Assembly: GCA_964035575.1 (NCBI GenBank)
Contig: OZ037841.1
Coordinates: 1,550,001 to 1,614,000 of the forward strand
Reading direction: 5' to 3'
DNA length: 64,000 bases
Source of the DNA: Rhynchopus sp. YZ270_cl-10
Taxonomy: Eukaryota > Euglenozoa > Diplonemea > Diplonemida > Diplonemidae
Below, piece by piece: positions 40,323-51,483 of the stretch. The translations under genes and the position numbers were made by a program. The notes under the pieces are model-generated. The model was given only the letters and a program-made list of their open reading frames with translations, did no database searches and was not told the DNA's origin. Positions within the stretch are counted from its first letter, which is position 1. Each line of letters starts with the position of its first letter.

Positions 40323-40711
40323 AAGAGAATAATGGTAGGGGAAAGATAGCATCTGTTCGTCTGATTAGTTGGCGCTCTACGTCATATGCACTGTGTATTG
40401 CAAGAATTTGCGTAAAGTGCCTTGCGGCGTGCGAATTACCAATTTAGGGTGGAGGGTGGGTTTGTGTTAATATATCCTAGAAAGCCGCATATTATTTATG
40501 TGTGAAACGGAGTGTGAAATGGATTCGCACTGTCTAATTTGCAATAATGTTCAAAAAAAACCGGGGATGATATTGACATCTTTTTCCAAATCTGTGTGTG
40601 TTTTATCGCAAATCCAACACTTTCCACAGGCACTTCCTCTCCCCCTCGCCTCTTCTGGCCACACCTGCCCCCCCACCGCTCTTGTAGTGGAAGGTGTGCG
40701 AACACCACATC
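40323..40711. other. Short spacer
   Basis: Nothing recognised except a possible acceptor (CAACACTTTCCACAG, AG near 40628) about 80 bases before the next proposed start codon. An upstream exon of the next gene may lie here but none is clear. Confidence 0.4.
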
Positions 40712-42027
40712 ATGACACAGTACCCAGGGCTGCAGCTGCTGGGGGGTACAGTAGAAGATGGGGGAACTGGTATGTGTTTCTGATATGTTCCTGTCTTTCG
40801 CCTCCCTCAGTTTTAGAAGCGGGGTCCACCCCGGTACACCCGATCGTTGCACCAAGGTTCACTGTCGCGGGCTGTATTTCAACTCAAGTTTAGGTTTATC
40901 TACGTACACCTTTTTTTTTCTTCCCCACAGCACACCCCAGCCTGCAGCTCCTCCACGCACCCGCGCATGAAGTGTACAACGGGAGTATTCACATGGTGCT
41001 CTCACTGGGAGGCGAAGGGGGCGGGCCGGAGTTTACTGCCCTGAAGACACTGCAGGGGATGCTGGAGGGACAGCCTTTGGGGCAGAACGGCAACGAGGAG
41101 AATGCACCACCTGCACCAGAGACGACACCTGAGGCAAATACGACAGCAGAGGTGCATGAGGAGAGCGCTGAGGGTGCAGGGGAGGGGGGCATTGGGGATG
41201 CGGTGGGACAGAAGGAGAAAGAGGAGCCAACACCACAGCCCTCATCCCCACCAAAGGAGGCAGCTGAGGTGCCTGCACAGGAGACGATAGAGGCGCAGAG
41301 GTGTGCAAATGAAATTCCTCCTTCTCTTTGTGTTCGTCATTTGTTTTATTATTTTATGTTCGGGTTAAATTCAATTTGTATTTTTTATCACAGAATGCCC
41401 ACCCCGCCGTCCACCAAACGCAAAACAAGCGTCTCAAAGCGCGCTAGTCTCCCCCCCGTCAAGGTGCACGCCACACGAGGCAGACGCGGCACCGAGCTCT
41501 ACTCCCCGCTCGACCGCCTCGCAAGCAAGAAGCAGCGTGCGGACCTCTCGACACACAGCGGACGACGTCTGTTCACACAGAGCCTCCAAGAGGAGCAGCG
41601 CGCGAGGGAAACAGCGCGCACTTCAGTCATCCCACAAGAGGAACCCCCGTATGCACACACCCCCCCATCCGGCAGTCACCTTTTTTTTTTTTTTTTACAT
41701 CAACCCAACAGAGAACGTACTGTCGTCGCACTTCCTGAGCTGGTGCGGAGAGCAAGCAAACCCAAAGGCGAGTCTTGCGAAGCGTTGCAGGCGATCAATG
41801 CAAAGCAGGGCCGCTTGCGGCATGAGATCGACAGCATCCAGGTGCGCAGCGATGCGCGCCTCACAGAGCGTAAGCAGCGGCAACGCAAGCGAACCGCGTC
41901 CAAGAACGGCAACCTCCCCCCTCTTCCCTCTGGTACGAGCGTCAAACTCCCCAAAGTCACCGTCCAAGAACGTGGCAGGGGAAAGCTTCTCTACGACATC
42001 TGCCGTAACTATGGCCATGCTGCGTAG
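40712..42027 (+). CDS. Basic/acidic low-complexity protein (4 exons), function unknown
   Basis: Exons 40712-40769, 40931-41300, 41394-41648 and 41712-42027 (phases 1, 2, 2) total 999 bases, coding 332 residues. The N-terminal quarter (MTQYPGLQLLGG, APAHEVYNGSIHMVLSLGGE) looks ordered. An acidic Pro/Glu/Ala-rich stretch is at about 60-140, and the second half is Arg/Lys-rich with helical segments. Family not recognised. The second and third introns (93 and 63 bases) are multiples of three without stops, so reading straight through is also open. I prefer splicing because the inserted peptides are runs of Phe and other hydrophobic residues encoded by the pyrimidine tracts. A further 5' exon is possible. 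The last exons could suit a nucleic-acid or microtubule-binding tail. Confidence 0.62.
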
Positions 42028-42719
42028 GCTGGGTTGGTGGGATGGAAAAGTGGGTGTTCGGGTGGTGGCCATAAAACAGGGCATTTCTGTAAAGCTCGTG
42101 GAATATGGGTTTTAAAAGGTGAGTGTTGTAAGTGTTGCAAGGTGACTAAGCTGCGAGGCTTGGGTTCATTTAATTCCCCTCTGTCAGTCTGTTTGTCTCG
42201 CCGCCTTCGTCTTTTTTTTGTGCTTTCCAGCCACGAAAAATAATGAAGAATATTTTGCTCCCTCACCCCCGCCTTCCGTGTTTTCTTTATTACCTTCAGA
42301 CCTTTTTGATTCAAAGTTTTCTTTCGCTTTCTTTCCTTAGTTTTTTCAGTTTTCCGTCGAAATTCAAAACAACGATTTTTTTTTTTTTTGCATTTTTCCC
42401 CTTATGGCGAGCAGACATGGCACGGTCTCGATGTCATCATCCCTGAGAGAATTCTTGAGGGCGTGAGACAGAGTCACACGGGAACGATCGTTTTAACCGC
42501 GCGCAGAAAGATCCTCATATTTTTTCACTTTCCTGGAGTGTCCATTGCTGCAAGAAAACTCATCCAACGACTGCGAAACCTGTTGCCGCAGGATTTCCAC
42601 CTCATACCATACCTCCCCAGCTTTCCTACTGCACCATTGTCAGGTATATTTAAACCTTTTGTTTTTGCAACTTCACCTACACACCCGCACCGCCAACGAT
42701 CCGTACAAAAGCCGCAACG
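42028..42719. other. Spacer upstream of the ZIP transporter gene
   Basis: A family B repeat is at 42141-42180. At 42388-42650 an open stretch without a strong start codon reads ERILEGVRQSHTGTIVL and onward with protein-like composition; it may be 5' leader or a gene remnant, and I do not call it. Confidence 0.45.
42141..42180 (+). repeat. Dispersed intergenic repeat family B
   Basis: GGTGACTAAGCTGCGAGGCT followed by TGGGTTCATTTAATTCC; about 110 bases after the stop codon of the preceding gene. Confidence 0.65.
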
Positions 42720-44654
42720 ATGCGCACTCTATCGGTGTTCACTACAGTGGTGGTGGCGATGCTTGCTCAGCTCGCCCATGCAGAGGATGTGCACACAGAG
42801 GAGCACGTGGGGAATGAAACATCGCACACAGGCGAACATGAGTCGCACTCAGCAGAGCACTCGGGTGAACACTCCGCGGAAGCAAACGAAACGCATTCGC
42901 TGGGCCACACAGAGGAGCACACTGGTGAACACACTGGCGAGCACACGTCACACACTGGCGAACACACTGGTGAGCACACGTCACACACGGGCGAACACAC
43001 TGGTGAGCACACCGGAGAGCACACATCACACACTGGTGAGCACACATCACACTCAGGAGAACACGCGTCGCACGGACACTCTGATGAGCACGAAGAGACG
43101 TTTGCAGGCTTCAACGCAACGTCTGTGGAGGAGCTGCAGGAGAAGTACGATGCGAACAAGGACCACGAGCTGAACAGAACAGAGGCGTTTGTGCTGTGGC
43201 GCGACGTGCTCGGGCAGGACCTGCTCGAGAGCCAGCTTGCGTGTGTGGAGGACGTGCTGAGCCACACACACGAGGCTGGACACGTGCGCACACTTGGGAG
43301 TGCGGAGATGCACTTCCTGCTTGTGAACGCGGCGCTGGTGAAGGCGTACCAGATGTGCGAGCACAGCTACACGTCTGCAGTGGAGAAGCTGATGGAGATG
43401 GCGGGCGGCAGTGCAGCGGGTCTGGAGGTGTCGGATGTGAAGGCGCTGTACAGGCTGATCATGAGCTCTGCCGCGGCTGGTGTTGCGCTTGAGGACGACC
43501 ACTCGGACCACGCACACGGGCGTGCGGCAGACGTGCTTGCAGAGGATGCACACGAGCACGAACATGAGTGCCAGGGCTACAGCAACATTGTGTCGACTGT
43601 GGGGGACAAGGACACGCTGTCTGCGGCAGAGGTGACGGCAGTGGTGGAGGCTGTGTTGTTGGACAAGGTGCACGCATGTGTCTCGGACACAGACGAGTGC
43701 ACAGGTCCGTCACGCAGCGAGAGGTACGGGTACACTGTGCTGGCTGTGTCGCTTCTGACGTTCCTGTCGATTGTGCTTGTGATTGTGGCAGTGCCGCTGC
43801 TGATGGCACACCCGATTGTGCTGCAGGTGATGTTGTCGTTCGCGATTGGTGCACTTCTAGGTGATGCATTTTTCCACATTGTGCCGATCCTGATGGGAGT
43901 GCACGGGGGCTTCTCAGAGGGCCTGAGTGACGCGGACATCAACGGGAGACTTGCAGTGGCCCTGGCGACGGTGCTTGTGTTCTACTGGGTGGACGCTGTG
44001 AGCAGGATTGTGCTGGGCGGCGAGTCTGTGCACGAGCACGCGCACGAGCACATGCACGAGCAGGACGCTGAGAGGGCTGTGACCGGAACGGAGCCTGCGA
44101 ACTTGGAGGAGGAGTCGCAGAGTGTTGAGGTGACGCCAAAGGAAAAGCCGGGCTGGTTCAGCTGGACACCGATGGCACAGGTGGGCCGTATTGCGTGGGT
44201 GGTGGTGATTGCGGACGGCTGCCACAACATCACGGACGGGCTGTCGATCGGTGCGTCGTTCTCTCGCAGCAAGTCGCTTGGTCTGTCGACGTCGCTTGCG
44301 GTGTGCTTCCACGAGATTCCACAGGAGGTGGCGGACTTTGCGATCCTGCTGAGCTCTGGGATGTCGCCTCTGCAGGCAGTGATTCTGAACGGGCTGTCTG
44401 GTGCGACAAGCATCGTTGCAGGCATCGTTGCGTGCATCATCGGCGACTCTTCGAAGGATGCGGAGCCGTGGATGCTGGCGGTGACGCTGGGCTCGTTTGT
44501 GTACCTTGCACTGGGTGTGGTGCTGCCGGAGGTGCTTGAGGCAGAGAAAGGACAGCACTCTGTCCTGAACATGGTCATGTGCTCGTTGGGGATGGTTGCA
44601 GGGGCAACTGTCCTCTGGATCATTGCCATCACAGAGGACCACGGCAGCTGCTAG
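42720..44654 (+). CDS. LIV-1 type ZIP metal transporter with His-rich repeat ectodomain
   Basis: 644 residues, no intron. A cleavable signal peptide (1-21) is followed by a His/Glu/Thr-rich tandem repeat of HTGEHTSHTGEHTGEH type (about 22-120), which should bind zinc or a similar metal outside the membrane. A helical ectodomain follows, starting with an EF-hand-like DANKDHELNRTEAF. The ZIP core begins near 335, with LLGDAFFHIVP, a second His-rich loop (HEHAHEHMHE), and the transport-site motifs HNITDG (His502, Asp506) and HEIPQE (His531, Glu532). The second His of the usual HEIPHE is Gln. It imports Zn, Fe or Mn into the cytosol from outside or from an organelle. The order of signal peptide, ectodomain and ZIP core matches the LIV-1 subfamily (SLC39). 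Confidence 0.93.
   Translation: MRTLSVFTTVVVAMLAQLAHAEDVHTEEHVGNETSHTGEHESHSAEHSGEHSAEANETHSLGHTEEHTGEHTGEHTSHTGEHTGEHTSHTGEHTGEHTGEHTSHTGEHTSHSGEHASHGHSDEHEETFAGFNATSVEELQEKYDANKDHELNRTEAFVLWRDVLGQDLLESQLACVEDVLSHTHEAGHVRTLGSAEMHFLLVNAALVKAYQMCEHSYTSAVEKLMEMAGGSAAGLEVSDVKALYRLIMSSAAAGVALEDDHSDHAHGRAADVLAEDAHEHEHECQGYSNIVSTVGDKDTLSAAEVTAVVEAVLLDKVHACVSDTDECTGPSRSERYGYTVLAVSLLTFLSIVLVIVAVPLLMAHPIVLQVMLSFAIGALLGDAFFHIVPILMGVHGGFSEGLSDADINGRLAVALATVLVFYWVDAVSRIVLGGESVHEHAHEHMHEQDAERAVTGTEPANLEEESQSVEVTPKEKPGWFSWTPMAQVGRIAWVVVIADGCHNITDGLSIGASFSRSKSLGLSTSLAVCFHEIPQEVADFAILLSSGMSPLQAVILNGLSGATSIVAGIVACIIGDSSKDAEPWMLAVTLGSFVYLALGVVLPEVLEAEKGQHSVLNMVMCSLGMVAGATVLWIIAITEDHGSC
42840..43075 (+). repeat. 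Coding tandem repeat for HTGEH/HTSH units
   Basis: Imperfect tandem units of 12-15 bases (CACACTGGCGAACAC-like) inside the ZIP transporter gene. Units vary in order, indicating recent expansion by slippage or unequal exchange. Confidence 0.8.
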
Positions 44655-46618
44655 TGGTTGCATTTTTGATTTGATTTTATTTTTTTGACTTTAATTCAAC
44701 TTTTTTCCAAATTCTACTTCTGCAGCCATGCAGCTGTGCTCATTTTGAATGGATCTTTCTCTTCCACAGGGGAAGCTCAGTGTGTTCAGCTGTGTCTTCT
44801 ACCTGACGTCCATTTTTCCCTCCCCCCATTTTAGAGCAACGGTACAAGCACAATTTTTGGCTGGTGTTACCCCAGTCAGGCGTGTGTTTTTCTTTACTTC
44901 ATCTGCAAGAGGTAGGCAAGGTGTGCGTGGCGGCGTACATACGCAGAACATCTCATCCACCACGCCATCTGCCTGTCTCGCGCAGCTACCTATTCGTTTC
45001 TGTTTCGGGATCAAAATCAATTCATAACTTCACCGTTAATAGAGTCGAGACTTTGTCGGCGTGAGGCATTTGTTAGTTTTTTGCTGGTTTCGCGGCCTTT
45101 TCTTGCGTGTTGTCTACGGGAATTTATTTTCTTATATGGACAACTTTGCCAGAATTGTGCTGTGGGCAGCATTTGCGTGCTTCTGCAATTTTTTTTTTTA
45201 AATTCTATCTTCGACGTTACGGTGTTGCTAGCGAGTGTCTTTTTTGTATTGACTTTTGTCTGTACGAAAAAAAAGCTTTGCTCCTTTTTGTCCCCTTTGA
45301 GAATTTGTTGGAATGGTACAGCTGCCGTGCCGGCCTAGTGCAATGTGTAGTGCAGTCTGTGCCGTTTCTTCAAACGTTCATTGCCTCTATTTTCTTCTTC
45401 CGAATTTATATTTTTTTTATTTTGAACGTAATGCGAGTTATTGGGGGGGAGGAAAGTGCGAGGTTCCAGAATGTGGTTTCCTTTCCCAGGATCCTGTGCG
45501 CAGCCAGACAGAGATGGAGGGCTGTGCTTGATCGAGTTTGCCTTATGAGGCATAAGGGAAAGGGAACGTGCAAGATAACTGCCTCGTGTCAAGTGCCTTT
45601 GGGGGGGGGAAAAGAAAACCCCCAAAGTGCCCTCCAACCCCAATTCAATATGAAAAGGAATCAAAACCATAAATTTATATTTTATAATTTTGCTGTAAAA
45701 ATAAACGGAAACAAAAAAATTAGCCAAATAAACAAAATTACTCTCTTTTCCCCTCAGGGAAATGAGAACCATTTGCAATGTTCACTCATTTCAAGCGTTT
45801 TTTTGTTTCGGGTGTCTTTTTAGTTCATCATTTTTTTGACACCCTTCAACCCATCAATTCATTTTCCCCTCTATTTTCTATTGTTCAAAAAGTTGAAAAG
45901 CGGTTTTTAGGGTAATTTTCTTCACCGCTAAGGCCTTTAAGAAATGATGTGCCAGAAACCATGCTGGAACACATTCGTTTCTTACCTAGGTCACACACCA
46001 TAGACACATGATAAGAAGCATACCCATATGTTTTCTAGGTGCACAAACAACCGCCCTCCCAATCCCATCTCCCATAGCCCCACCGCCCCACCCTGCACTT
46101 TACTCCATACGTGCCCTGTGTGCTTTCATTCACCACACACACAGCCACTCTCTTCGCCACAGTTTTGCTTCGCACATCGTTTTGGTAAGAGTGCTTTTTC
46201 ATTTTCCCTCTGTGGGGTTACCCTCTAAGATGATTGCGTGTTTGTAGAGCTGGAAGCGAGAGAAAAGGGGTGTGGGCTGAAAAGACACGGTGTACTATGG
46301 AATAAGATGAGCTTTTTCTTTGTAAACCATGTGCGTGGGTTTATTTTTATTTTTGAAACCGAATCCCCCATTTTTTCGTTAAGGTGTGTGAGCATGGGTA
46401 GGGCTCATTCATCTTTTTTTTTCATTTTACTTTTCCGTTCGAATATTACTTATGCTCTCTTTGTACCTCGCTTTTGCTTGGGAACATTGCTTGCAAACCA
46501 TATTCCAATCTCTTACAAAAAAAAAACACTGAAAATACTTGAATTTTTTTGTGCAGTACACCATTTCCCCAATGAAACCCATTATTCCCTCTACACCACC
46601 TCCAGGCTATGGACGGAA
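44655..46618. other. Spacer of 2 kb
   Basis: T-rich without a convincing gene. A degraded family A-like block (GGCGTGAGGCATTTG) is at about 45056-45072. It ends in a pyrimidine-rich stretch and CCACCTCCAG (AG 46604-46605), a candidate acceptor 13 bases before the next ATG. Confidence 0.5.
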
Positions 46619-48968
46619 ATGCCACATAGCTCCTACTCCGCTTTCAAACAGTACCAAACCGGCCGTCGCATCTCACCAGTACGCGGGCATGCAGGCAGGG
46701 CACTAAGCCCACCACACGGCGGCACACAACACCACACACCGCACGCAGCCATGATCCGCTCACCACACTCCCCGTACGAACACACCGATGCCTCATGGGA
46801 AGATGCAAGCCAGCAAGACTACGCCCCATACCACTCCCCGCACGACCGCCGTACCCGCACCCGCGATACATACCGCGACAGAGAAGAAGAATCATCCCAC
46901 GTCTTCATGCACGGAAGACGCTCAAACGGTCCCCCCAAACGTTCATGGAGCGCGCACAGCCAGCCTGGTCGGAGGCCACGCTCTGGGTCGCCAAAAACAC
47001 CGGTTCGGAACAACGAATCCAGCTTTGGAAGCCACGACAACGGACAACGCCTTCGATTTGACGAGGACCATGTCTGGGAGCGTGACCGGGTGTACGACCA
47101 ACAGCAGAGCGGCAGTGATGGGACGCCTCCACGACGGAGGGAAAAGGGGAGACGGAGTCCTCCGAGGAGGGAAAGCGATCGGGATCGCTGGCATTATGAA
47201 CGGGACCGGGAGTTGTTTGAGCGCAGGGAGCGGGAGTTGGAGGACGAGGTGAGGCGGTGCAAGCATCAGCTGCATTTGGCGAATGCTGAGGCAGACGCCT
47301 TAAGACGAGACCTTGCGACACGGACAGAAGAGCTCTCTGCAGCAGAACGCGAGCTGGCCGCCCAACGACGTGACAGAGGCACCTCCTCACGCCACCGCCC
47401 CTCCCACAAAGACGCCGCACCCCCCATGCACCTCCCCCCCGACGCACAGTCCACAGCACCCCCATCCCCACGCCGCTCCCTCTCCTCCGAAGCACGCCCC
47501 CAACGGCCACCCAAACACATCACCGTTCAGGTCCCCTCGCAGCCCCTCGCAGAAGGTGTCTTCACACTCCGCAATGGAGAGACGCTGAACGGCTTTCCCG
47601 TATGGGGCTGTGATGACAAACGGATGTATTCCGGCTCCCGGGAATATTGGTTGATTACCGATGAGTCGAGCGACATGGCGAAGAGCAGGGGGTATGTGCA
47701 GAGTGGGAAGCCTCATGAGGGTGCCATGCCTCATGTCATTACGGAGTGGAAGATCTTCGATAGTGAAGGGTGGGTGCAAGACAGGTCTGTGCGGGTGAGG
47801 GAGGGGGGCACGCCGGTAGAGAAGCGCGAGACGACACGGCGTGCAAATCCGAGTGTAGAAGACACAACGTACAAGCCGCCACGTTCGACGCAGCTCACGA
47901 AGGTGCCAGCGTCGGTGCACCAGGTGCAGCAACCGCCAGCAGCATACGACTCTACACCGCCAGGTTCCGCGAACGTCTCCTCCACCCGCCTCTCCTGGAA
48001 GGGCCCACCACAGCGTGGCCCACCGCAGCCACAGCGCACGGAGCGAGAGCGCGGCACAGCACCGTCGCTGTCGGTGCTCTCCACACGACACGCAACAGCA
48101 CTGCAGAAGGGTGCACAGTATTGGAAGGTATGCCTATGAAAACAAACATTGGGGTTTCCACTAGGTAGCCTTAGGGACCACCCCTTTGGGAAGGCCTTAA
48201 CTCTGAAGGGTGGAGAAGATGAACTACGACTTTAGCGTAGTGCAAAAAAATGCGGAAACCATTTGAGTCCCTTAGTTCCCCTTGAGGTGGGTGCTTCGGG
48301 TGGTGGCACACCAAACTCTCCTACTACAGTATTCCCTGCACCGTGACGCGGAGCTGAAGATTGTGACAATCTCCGATACTGATGGGCAGCCGCTTCTGTA
48401 CTACAAAGACCTGCAGGTATGTGCTGTTTTTGCCGTATCCCCTAATTGGCACAATATACCGTCCAAAGCCCCATTAAATCAAACAAAACCCCCACAAAAA
48501 CAAAACAAAACAAAACACAGGCCGACGCAGTAAGGAAGAGGGTACCACTATCCGAGATCAAGAGTGTCTCCTTGGGGCCGTTGGAGTCGCGCACCTTTGC
48601 AAAGGGCCCAACAAAGGTGTGCTTTTAAAAATATTTTACCTTCTGGATTGAACGTCTGTACTCACCTCGGAATATCAAAGGAGTCTTTGTTAAGATGTTC
48701 ATTATCATCGTATCATACACTTTTTGTACAGATCCGCGACGCAGGGATGTGCTTCTCCATCAGCGTCGGGCAGGCGATTATCGACCTCGAGGCGGCAAAC
48801 CAGGAGGACCTCGTGAACATAGTGACAGGCATCTCGGTGGCGTGCAGTGCGTCCATGAAGCAGTCTGGGCAGACGCCTCTCACAACGGAGACAGAAGTCG
48901 AAGCTGCGCAGCAAGCGGTCCGCCACCTGTGGGCAAACGCAGAGAAGTTCATGACTCTTGCGTTGTGA
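46619..48968 (+). CDS. Arg/Pro-rich coiled-coil protein with C-terminal PH-like domain (4 exons)
   Basis: Exons 46619-48127, 48330-48416, 48521-48616 and 48732-48968, all phase 0, give 642 residues. The first 190 residues are disordered and rich in Arg, Ser, Pro and His. A basic coiled coil runs at about 190-255, followed by a Pro-rich linker and a compact region (about 305-400, VFTLRNGETLNGFPVWGCDD...) that may fold. The four exon ends join into a PH-like domain (about 490-600): QKGAQYWK|YSLHRDAELKIV, PLLYYKDLQ|, VPLSEIKSVSLG, |IRDAGMCFSISVG and a final helix. That domain would bind phosphoinositides or a protein partner. A 6-codon upstream frame (46609-46629) overlaps the ATG. The 5' open sequence before 46619 is excluded as untranslated. 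Confidence 0.8.
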
Positions 48969-50103
48969 AGATAATATAACATTTGTCAAAAAAACAAAAT
49001 TTTGCAAAGGGTTTCTGCATAATATATATTATCTTTTTTGTTGAAATGGAACAAAAGTACAAAAAGTTCTATCTGTGCGAAAACTAAAATTTCAAAAAGG
49101 GTGTTCATATCCCATTAGGCTCGTATGATGAAGGAGTGGGAAAATCACCCCACCCTACCCCTCCACCCCAGAATCGCTTAGATTGCGATCCTGCTTTTGT
49201 AATATGGGCAAGAAGTGTTGCATTTGTTTGTACTTTTAACTTCTCTTTTGTTTCAAAAAAATAGACTCGGTGATTCTGTGAAAAAAAATTCTGCTGTACA
49301 AAAGGCGGCCAGCATTTAATAAAAATGTGGACAGAGCTTCATCAGCTACAACGCTGTCTGGTTCTGTTTGCATATAAGAAGCGAACCATATATTGGCATT
49401 TTCCCGGAAGTGTTGCCCTAAATTCTTCTCCATTGTTCAACTCCCTCCCCATACAGCTTTATAGACGTTAGTTGATGCAGGGCACCTCAGAGGGAAGAGA
49501 CGCTCCCCTTTCACAGCAAACACAAAGTGTTGTCGCCACAAAAAAACGCTTTTTGGTTTTTGGTATTGGAAGGTGACGCCCAAGTGGACGTCCTTTCGTT
49601 GTTTCCCCCACACACCCCGGCGTATTGTCTCTGCCCACGTCCCCTGTAGAATTGCCTTTAATTATGCTAGATTCCTCGTTTTTTGTTTTCGTTAGACGGC
49701 AAGCGAGAGAAAAATGCCATGAGAATAATAAGTACCCTTCCCTTCCCTTGTATTGTTCCCCCCCCCCCGAATGTCATTGCACACGGTTTTCTCCCTCCAC
49801 CCTTAGCATGAGCACGACTGAGCTGCGTGAAGTCCGTTGCAACTACTCTTTCTCGATATGCTGTGATGACGTGCACTCTATTTTGCACCCTATTATACCT
49901 TCTATTCAGTAGAATAGTTGGTATATGAAACAATTTTTTTTTGTTGTCCTTTTCACCCACTTGGCCACCTCTCTCCAACCCCTCCCCACCCCCAAAAGGG
50001 TACACTTAGAGCCACTTCCTTTCTTTCCTTTACTTCCACACAAGCAATCATATCACCTTATCGCATCATACCTCCCTCTCCCCCTCCCCCTCCCTCCCCA
50101 ACA
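48969..50103. other. Spacer before the methyltransferase gene
   Basis: T-rich; a degraded family A block at 49205-49245 and a family D copy at 49795-49850. The last 100 bases are C/T-rich, typical of the leaders here. No gene seen. Confidence 0.55.
49795..49850 (+). repeat. Dispersed intergenic repeat family D
   Basis: CACCCTTAGCATGAGCACGA, CTGAGCTGCGTG and TTGCAACTACTCTTT; matches 63798-63852 in order and spacing. Confidence 0.6.
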
Positions 50104-51054
50104 ATGCAGCCCAGCTCTGTTCGCACAGGAAGTGTTCAGCGTTTTAGCCTACCAGAGGATGTAACGTTGCATTGTGAAGACTTTGTGTTTGAAGAGCATG
50201 CGGCGGAGGTGTTGGCACATGGGGCTGCGGGTACCTCCACCACTCCCACTACTACCACACACAACACAACACACATCACCCGATGCGCCTGGGAGGAGCA
50301 CTACACCACCCACAGCAGCAAGTTCTACCCCATAAAGAACTATCTCCTACGCGCCTTCCCAACCCTCTGCGACGCCGTCTCCGCCCGCACCACCCCCCTC
50401 CTCCTTCTAGAATGCGGTTGCGGCACCGGAAGCGCCCTGCTCCCCATCCTCCACCACTCGGCCCGCCTCCCTCCTGCACAGCACCACCGCTACTACGGAT
50501 TCGACATCTCCCCCACTGCGGTCCGCGAAATGCAAAACCACGAAGTGTTTATTTCCGCAAAACAACACTCCGAAGTAGGTGCCTTTGTATGGGACTTTGC
50601 GACAGAGGAGGTTCCGGAGGAGATGCGTGAATTATCGAATAAAGTAACTCACGTGGTATTGACCTTTGTGTTGTCTGCTTTGCATCCAAAGAATATGGTG
50701 AAAGCGTTGGAGCGAGTAGTAGGGCTGCTTGCACCTGGTGGTGTGGTGTGCTTCAGGGATTATGGTGTATACGATCATTCGCATTTACGGTTTGTGTCAG
50801 GGAAGGAAGGGCAGGGAGGTGTTGTGCTGCCGGATGTTGCTGTGACCGCGCCGCTTGCAGAGGAACGGTCCTGTGTACGTGGTGATGCCACGCTGTCGTA
50901 CTTCTTCTGCACAGCGGACATCGCATTTCTTGCTGAGACGCTTGGCCTGGAGGTCCTCAACTTAGACTACCACTGTGCGGAGACTACAAACCGCAAGACC
51001 AAAGTCACCATCAGAAAGGTCTTTGTCAACGCCGTTATGCAAAAGCCTATGTGA
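50104..51054 (+). CDS. METTL2/6/8-type tRNA methyltransferase
   Basis: 316 residues, uninterrupted. Diagnostic features: WEEHYTTHSSKFYPIKNYLL (63-82), the equivalent of the family's W-x-x-F/Y-Y helix; SAM-binding motif I LLECGCGTGSA (101-111); GFDISPTAV (132-140); FVLSALHP (188-195); and FRDYGVYDHSHLRF (217-230), the most specific signature. This family makes 3-methylcytidine at position 32 of certain tRNAs, often with seryl-tRNA synthetase or DALRD3 as partner; which tRNA is used here cannot be told. The ATG at 50104 follows a C/T-rich leader; upstream in-frame codons translate the pyrimidine tract and are excluded. About 270 bases spanning the end of this gene and its 3' flank are duplicated at 53344-53615. 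Confidence 0.9.
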   Translation: MQPSSVRTGSVQRFSLPEDVTLHCEDFVFEEHAAEVLAHGAAGTSTTPTTTTHNTTHITRCAWEEHYTTHSSKFYPIKNYLLRAFPTLCDAVSARTTPLLLLECGCGTGSALLPILHHSARLPPAQHHRYYGFDISPTAVREMQNHEVFISAKQHSEVGAFVWDFATEEVPEEMRELSNKVTHVVLTFVLSALHPKNMVKALERVVGLLAPGGVVCFRDYGVYDHSHLRFVSGKEGQGGVVLPDVAVTAPLAEERSCVRGDATLSYFFCTADIAFLAETLGLEVLNLDYHCAETTNRKTKVTIRKVFVNAVMQKPM

Positions 51055-51483
51055 GAAGAGGGTGTTCGGAGGGAACATGGCAAAACTCTGGCCAGAGTGA
51101 GAGGAGGTGGAAAAAACCTCATGGGTTTTTGGGTTCGTGTGGTAATAAAAGGTCCCTTTTGGGTTCCTCGATTAGTGCAAAGGAAAGAATCTCTGCCCGA
51201 GTGAAGATGTGCCACAATTCTGGCCAAAACAAGAACAAAAAAAGATGACATTTTAATTTTGAGGCCCATTTTTTTCCGTTGATGGCGTATTCATTCATTG
51301 TAGAGTGGTGACACATTTGCTTTCCAATGTCTGATACAGACAGTCTTGTTATGACGCATCGTTAGTCCCTTCAGCTCGTTTGAGTGCACCGTGCTGTGGT
51401 CTCTATCGGCACAGCTTGGATGAACAGAGTGCGAGGAGCGTCCCCATTCATCACAACACCACACCACACAGAGAGACACAACA
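51055..51483. other. Spacer between methyltransferase and ubiquitin-LRR gene
   Basis: The first 180 bases are the source of the duplicated segment found at 53344-53615. The last 30 bases are CA-rich before the start codon. No gene. Confidence 0.6.

Noticed and set aside
42388-42720. Open frame upstream of the ZIP transporter as a separate gene
   Set aside because: No suitable start codon, overlaps the leader region and matches no family I know; mentioned only in the spacer entry.
42840-43075. CRISPR-like or satellite array
   Set aside because: The regular short repeats are coding His-rich units inside a clear transporter gene with no unique spacers.
43053-44663. Several minus-strand frames of over 200 codons opposite the ZIP transporter
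   Set aside because: Antisense shadows: the + strand has signal peptide, family motifs and continuous homology; the minus frames have no domain.
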